Source: Actinosynnema pretiosum (GTDB lineage Bacteria; Actinomycetota; Actinomycetes; Mycobacteriales; Pseudonocardiaceae). From it: a stretch of DNA of 64,000 nt. A model generated the notes under the pieces. The model worked only from the letters and a program-made list of their open reading frames with translations. It was not told the origin of the DNA and made no database searches. The position numbers and the translations under genes are program-made. Positions 60,278 through 64,000 of this stretch are shown piece after piece (the stretch's first letter is position 1; every line of letters begins with the position of its first letter). The DNA is taken from the NCBI RefSeq assembly GCF_024171695.1, contig NZ_JAMTCF010000004.1, positions 248,001-312,000 on the forward strand. Direction: 5' to 3'.

Positions 60278-60739
60278 GTGGACATTACCGAGGTGAAGCC
60301 CGTGGTCTACACGGCGCACTCGAAGTTAAACTTCTTCTGCCGCGACGCGATATGCGAATACGTTTTGCGCCTGGGTGCGGTCCCGGTCAACCCCTTCCGC
60401 TTGTTCGACTACTTCCTGAACGACCGGGTCGACCGCGATCTCGTGCGTCGGGGCAACAACAACCTCGTGCGCATGGCCGACGAGGTCTGGGTGTTCGGGC
60501 CCGTCTCCAACGGGGTCCTGTTCGAGATCGGGTACGCGGCCGGTCTCGGCAAGACCGTCCGCTACCACACGGTGAGCCCCACCTCCTCGGAGATCGCTCC
60601 CACCGGCGCGGCCGAGGTCACCTTCGAGGAGGAGCTCCTGGCAGGCGCCGAGGACGGCGAGCGGGAGCTGCGCCGGGTGATCGCGCGGTCGCTGGAACGC
60701 CGCAGGGTCGACGAGTCCCCGGTGCTCGCGGGGCAGTGA
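60278..60739 (+). CDS. nucleoside 2-deoxyribosyltransferase-like protein
   Basis: 153 residues. The pattern VYTAHSKLNFFCRDAICEYVLRLGAVPVNPFRLF, then NNLVRMADEVWVFGPVSNGVLFEIGYAAGLGKTVRYH, follows the Rossmann-like fold of nucleoside deoxyribosyltransferases and related SLOG/DUF4406 proteins: an N-terminal hydrophobic strand, the D-E-V/I-W-V strand, and the G-x-x-x-E-I-x-x-A-x-x-x-G-K helix with the catalytic-type Glu. Codon 17 is TTA (60326-60328) and codon 25 is ATA, both very rare here. GGAGG precedes the GTG. One nucleotide separates it from the third gene. An enzyme on nucleosides or NAD-like ligands is likely (inference). Confidence 0.7.
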   Translation: MDITEVKPVVYTAHSKLNFFCRDAICEYVLRLGAVPVNPFRLFDYFLNDRVDRDLVRRGNNNLVRMADEVWVFGPVSNGVLFEIGYAAGLGKTVRYHTVSPTSSEIAPTGAAEVTFEEELLAGAEDGERELRRVIARSLERRRVDESPVLAGQ

Positions 60740-60740
60740 G

Positions 60741-61946
60741 GTGGGCCTCCCCTCGGCCGCCGGGGCGGGGCCGGTCAGCGGCAGACCGCTCTACCTGCAC
60801 CTGCTCGACCGGGAGCTGGGCGGCTCGGTCGGGTTCCGGCTGACCCCGCGCGTGTTCGAGCACGTGGTGAAGTGCCTGCTCCTGGGCACCACGTCACCGC
60901 TGTGCTGCGGCATCTCCCTGGTCTGGGAGAACGGCGGCCTCGGGGAGCGCGAGCACCGGCTGCTCTCCGCGCTCGCGGAGCACGACTCCTTCCAGCCGAT
61001 CAGCTACCAGGGCACGCTCGACGAGTTCGTCAGCTCCCGGCAGCGCCTCTACCGGCACGACGCCCACCGGTACCCGCTGTACTTCGGCCGGGAGAGCGCG
61101 CGGCTGGAACTGGTCCGCCCCACGCTGCACAAGGACGCTGACACCACCGAGGCGCTGCAGGGATCGCTGCTCGCCTGGGCCGGGACCGGTGACGGGGGCG
61201 GCAGCCGGGGGCTCGCCCGCCGCGTCGTGCTGCGGGCCCTGCTCAAGCGCCGGGAGCGGGCCATCACGTTCAGCCTCTTCCAGGCCACCGCCAGGCGGGT
61301 CGGTGGCGGGGCCGAGGTGGAGGGGGAGGTCAAGCGGCGGATCTCCACCGCCTACACCCGGCACTACCTGGACTTCCTCGGCGGCGACCTGCCCACCGGT
61401 GTGCCAGGCCTCTCCCGGTTCGACGGCGATCTCTCCGCCGACTTCCCGCTGTTCGACGTGCCGCTGCTGACCACCCTGCTGCGCGGGGTCGGGCTCGGGG
61501 CGGTGCTGGACTCGCCGTGGCACGAGCACGAGGAGTGGTGGCTGCGGTTCCTCGCCGAGCGGGGGACGGGCGCGCACTGGGCGCTGGTGTGGAACCTGGG
61601 CGCCGTGCTGGGCGCGGTCGCCGCGCTGCGCCCGCCCGCGAGGGGCAGCGGCGAGCAGTTCACCGCGCGGGCGGTGATGCGGGCGGCGCTCGGCGGGCTG
61701 TGCGCGGCGGAGAGCGCCCGCGCCGGGGCGAACAGCCTGGTCACGGCGGCGGCCGACCGGTCCATGGGGGTGCTGGGACGGGTGGTCGTCGGGCCTGCGG
61801 ACCTCGGCGCCGGACCCACCGCTTCCAGCACGAACACCGCCACCGGCGCGGGGAGCGGCAGCGTGACCCAGGTCGGCTCGGTGCACGGCGGACTGCACCA
61901 GCACCACCACTGGCACACCCCCGCGCCTGGGCCGGCGCGACCGTGA
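60741..61946 (+). CDS. unrecognised protein with a His/Gly tail
   Basis: 401 residues, no domain recognised. It is mostly helical, with the motif-like stretches RLTPRVFEHVVKCLLLG, CCGISLVWENGGLGEREHRLLSAL and HEHEEWWLRFLAERG. There is no signal peptide. The last 40 residues are low complexity (TASSTNTATGAGSGS) followed by VTQVGSVHGGLHQHHHW, a tail of the V-x-Q-x-G-x-V-H-G-G type I recall from many actinobacterial conflict/signalling proteins. It starts 1 nt after the previous stop, so the two are tightly coupled. Confidence 0.6.
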   Translation: MGLPSAAGAGPVSGRPLYLHLLDRELGGSVGFRLTPRVFEHVVKCLLLGTTSPLCCGISLVWENGGLGEREHRLLSALAEHDSFQPISYQGTLDEFVSSRQRLYRHDAHRYPLYFGRESARLELVRPTLHKDADTTEALQGSLLAWAGTGDGGGSRGLARRVVLRALLKRRERAITFSLFQATARRVGGGAEVEGEVKRRISTAYTRHYLDFLGGDLPTGVPGLSRFDGDLSADFPLFDVPLLTTLLRGVGLGAVLDSPWHEHEEWWLRFLAERGTGAHWALVWNLGAVLGAVAALRPPARGSGEQFTARAVMRAALGGLCAAESARAGANSLVTAAADRSMGVLGRVVVGPADLGAGPTASSTNTATGAGSGSVTQVGSVHGGLHQHHHWHTPAPGPARP

Positions 61947-62055
61947 TCGCGCTCGCGTGAACGCGACACGCGGGAGCGCTTCCCGGCGTGTCGGCTTGCG
62001 CGCGAGACCATGAGCGCATGTGGATCGGGATGAGCGGCCCTGGGCGGGTCGGGAC

Positions 62056-63516
62056 GTGACCGTCGTCGAGCGCGAGCAGGGGACCGCGCGCGGGAAGGCG
62101 TGGCGGCACCCCCGCAGCGCGCTGACCGCGTGGCTGAGCAGACCGCTGGCGGACTTCCACCTGCTGCTGGCGGTCTTCGGGATGCTCACCGCCATCGGGT
62201 TGATCATGGTGCTGTCGGCGTCGGCACCGGGTGAGGTCGCCTCGGGGCGGGCAGCCTACTCGGTGTTCCGCAACCAGCTGATGTACGTCGGCGTCGGCGC
62301 GGTGCTCTTCTGGATCACGCTCCGGCTGCCGCTGCGCAGCATCCGGCACAGCAGCACGATGGCCATGCTCGTGTCCGTCGTCCTGCTCGGCCTGGTGCTC
62401 ACGCCGCTCGGCACGAACATCTGGGGCGCCCAGTCCTGGTTCCGCATCGGCAGCATCTCGTTCCAGCCGATCGAGCCCGCGAAGCTCGCCATGGCGCTGT
62501 GGGGCGCGCACGTGCTGGTCACCAAGCGGGCGCTGCTCAACCAGTACCGGCACCTGCTCGTGCCGGTCGTGCCGGTCGCGCTGATGGTGTTCGCGCTGGT
62601 CATGCTGCAACCCGACCTCGGCGGCACGATCACCCTCGCGGTGGTGCTGCTCAGCTTGCTCTGGTTCGTCGGCGCGCCCATGCGGGTGTTCGGCGTGATC
62701 CTGGCCGCGGCGGTCGGCGGCGCGGTCGTGCTGGCGGTCGGCGCGTCCTACCGGCTGGACCGGGTGCTCGCGTACCTCGACCCCGAGGAGGACCCGCTCG
62801 GGTCCGGGCTGCAGTCGCTGCAGGCGATGTACGCGCTGGCCGAGGGCGGGTTCTTCGGGAAGGGGCTGACGAACGGCAGCGCCAAGTGGCGGTACTTGCC
62901 GAACGTGCACAGCGACTTCATCTTCGCGGTGATCGGCGAGGAGCTCGGGTTCATCGGGTGCCTGCTGGTGCTCGGGCTGTTCGCGCTGCTGGCGGTGGTG
63001 GGGCTGCGGATCGCGGCGCGCAACACCGACCCGTGGATCAGGATGATCGCCGGGACGCTCACGGTGTGGCTGGTCGCGCAGGCCGCGATCAACATCGGCT
63101 ACGTGGTGCGGCTGCTCCCGGTCACCGGCATCACGCTGCCGATGATCTCGTCGGGCGGCACGTCGATCGTCACGACGATGATCGTGTTCGGCATCCTGGC
63201 GAGCTGCGCCCGGCACGAGCCGGAGGCGGTGGCGGCGCTGCGCAAGCTCGGCCCGGGCCGCGTCGGCGGCTTCCTGCGCCTGCCCGCCCCCGAGGCCTAC
63301 CGCCCCCCGGCCCGCCGCAAGCCCGGCCGCCCGTCGTCGCCGCCACGCGCGCCGGGCCGCCGCGCGGCGCCCGCGCCGAAGGTCGAGGAGCGGCGAGTGG
63401 GCGGACGCTCGGCGCCGCCGTCGGAGTACCGGCGGCGGGAGTCCAGGAAGGCCACGCAGGACCGGACCACGCGAGTGGCGCGGCCGACGAGGAGGACTGG
63501 GCGCGACGGGCGGTGA
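62056..63516 (+). CDS. ftsW: lipid II polymerase FtsW
   Basis: 486 residues, SEDS family. About ten membrane helices; SEDS marks are LGTNIWGAQSWFRIGSISFQPIEPAKLA, QPDLGGTITLAVV, GLTNGSAKWRYLPNVHSDFIFAVIGEELGFIG (with the catalytic Asp) and TLPMISSGGTSIVTTM. It makes septal glycan with FtsI. The GTG at 62056 is chosen; an in-frame GTG at 62020 would add 12 residues. A basic Pro/Arg tail of about 90 residues follows the last helix. It is separated from murD by the cassette. Confidence 0.95.
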   Translation: MTVVEREQGTARGKAWRHPRSALTAWLSRPLADFHLLLAVFGMLTAIGLIMVLSASAPGEVASGRAAYSVFRNQLMYVGVGAVLFWITLRLPLRSIRHSSTMAMLVSVVLLGLVLTPLGTNIWGAQSWFRIGSISFQPIEPAKLAMALWGAHVLVTKRALLNQYRHLLVPVVPVALMVFALVMLQPDLGGTITLAVVLLSLLWFVGAPMRVFGVILAAAVGGAVVLAVGASYRLDRVLAYLDPEEDPLGSGLQSLQAMYALAEGGFFGKGLTNGSAKWRYLPNVHSDFIFAVIGEELGFIGCLLVLGLFALLAVVGLRIAARNTDPWIRMIAGTLTVWLVAQAAINIGYVVRLLPVTGITLPMISSGGTSIVTTMIVFGILASCARHEPEAVAALRKLGPGRVGGFLRLPAPEAYRPPARRKPGRPSSPPRAPGRRAAPAPKVEERRVGGRSAPPSEYRRRESRKATQDRTTRVARPTRRTGRDGR

Positions 63517-63640
63517 GGGTGGGGGTGGTGGGGACTTGGACGCGGGGAGCGGGGACTTGGGCGTGGGGACTGGGTTGCGGGAACTCGGTTGTGGGGACGG
63601 GGTCGGGTGGGACCCGACCACCGCGTTCCCGAACTCCGGC
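63517..63640. other. ftsW downstream region, G-rich
   Basis: About 120 bases of G-rich degenerate repeats (GGGGACTTGG-like units at 63530-63600). No gene. Confidence 0.5.
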
Positions 63641-63975
63641 TGAACGATCCGCTCGCCTGAATCTCGGATGAACGGTCCGTTCGACTCAGCTTGAGTGAAC
63701 GGTCCGCTCGCCCCAGCCTGAGTGAACGGCCCGTTCGCTGGTACGGCCTCCGGGTGAACGGTCCGTTCGTCGCGCACGGCCTTCAGGTGAACGGCCCGCT
63801 CGTCGCGCACGGCCTTCGGGCGAATGGTCCGTTCGCCGCGCATCGCTCTCAGGTGAACGGTCCGTTCGTCGCTCACCGCCTTCAGGTGAACGGTCCGTTC
63901 ACTCAAGGTCGAACGACCGGTCCTGGGTGAGCGGTCCGCTCGCCGCACGCGGATTTCGGGTGAACGGTCCGTTCG
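63641..63975. repeat. array of eleven palindromes TGAACGGTCCGTTCG
   Basis: The 15-base core occurs at 63641, 63669, 63696, 63723, 63755, 63788, 63821, 63854, 63887, 63928 and 63961. GAACGG-T-CCGTTC is a perfect palindrome around one base, and several copies vary it with paired changes (GAGCGGTCCGCTC). The spacing is 27 to 41 and mostly 33 bases; spacers are partly similar (TCGCGCACGGCCTTCAG). It fills the gap after ftsW to the window end. Confidence 0.9.
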
Positions 63976-64000
63976 CTCGAAGTTGGATGGCCAGTCTTGA

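Noticed and set aside
63691-63930. 79-residue protein of VNGPFVAHG-type repeats
   Set aside because: The period of 33 bp keeps many frames open on both strands, and the palindrome core is better conserved than a protein would need.
61741-63948. 735-residue minus-strand frame opposite ftsW
   Set aside because: It covers the conserved ftsW gene; composition is a mirror of it.
63641-63975. CRISPR array
   Set aside because: Cores are only 15 bp palindromes with similar spacers of 12-26 bp; no unique spacers of about 30 bp and no cas genes.

Overview
The window is very GC-rich, gene-dense actinomycete chromosome. The gene set and order (dapB, thyX, dapA, RNase J, ftsK, argA, rimO, pgsA, cinA, clgR, pspA, pspM, then the mraZ-to-ftsW division cluster) match the mycobacterial/Pseudonocardiaceae core. 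A member of Pseudonocardiaceae close to Actinosynnema, Saccharothrix or Lentzea is my best guess; this is inferred from synteny and composition, not from a marker gene search.

Layout. 1-4.6 kb: end of dapB, a small TPR-like membrane protein, a VTT/DedA-like membrane protein, a GNAT enzyme, a YcaQ-type DNA glycosylase and an aldo/keto reductase. 4.6-7.6 kb: gene-poor, with a frameshifted transposase remnant, degenerate C-rich repeats and one TetR regulator. 7.6-20 kb: a DUF4097/RHH gene pair, thyX, an ACT protein, a Ser/Thr kinase, dapA-rnj, an acyltransferase, ftsK and a secreted phospholipase A2. 19.5-26.5 kb: a MerR regulator, argA, the rimO-pgsA-cinA run and the clgR-pspA-pspM envelope-stress module. 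27-36 kb: a nucleobase permease, a TetR/SDR divergent pair sharing a large operator, pyrD, a Nei-type glycosylase, a lone ParA divergent from a methyltransferase, a SigD/ShbA-type sigma factor whose 8th codon is TTA, and a split FluG-like pair (glutamine synthetase-like gene plus amidohydrolase). 36-42 kb: dinB behind a perfect SOS box, a Crp/Fnr regulator, small membrane proteins, an AbiEi-like protein and much low-complexity DNA. 43-48 kb: the MoxR-DUF58-transglutaminase operon on the minus strand, divergent from mraZ. 48-63.5 kb: the division and cell-wall cluster mraZ-rsmH-ftsL-ftsI-murE-murF-mraY-murD, then a three-gene insertion, then ftsW. The window ends in an array of eleven short palindromes.

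How the genes work together. The dcw genes build lipid II and the septal wall. dapA and dapB supply the meso-diaminopimelate that MurE adds, and ftsK clears chromosomes at the septum. clgR-pspA-pspM responds to membrane stress, and MoxR-DUF58-TgpA is a conserved neighbour of the dcw cluster in actinobacteria.

The most unusual object is the cassette at 58981-61946. It encodes a COG2509-like FAD enzyme, a nucleoside 2-deoxyribosyltransferase-like protein with a TTA codon, and an unrecognised 401-residue protein ending in a His/Gly-rich tail. A terminator separates it from murD, so the cassette splits murD from ftsW and looks like an independent, acquired unit. No known system matched it by eye. 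A second theme is the large number of start codons lying 6-8 nt after a TANNNT element, which suggests widespread leaderless transcription.
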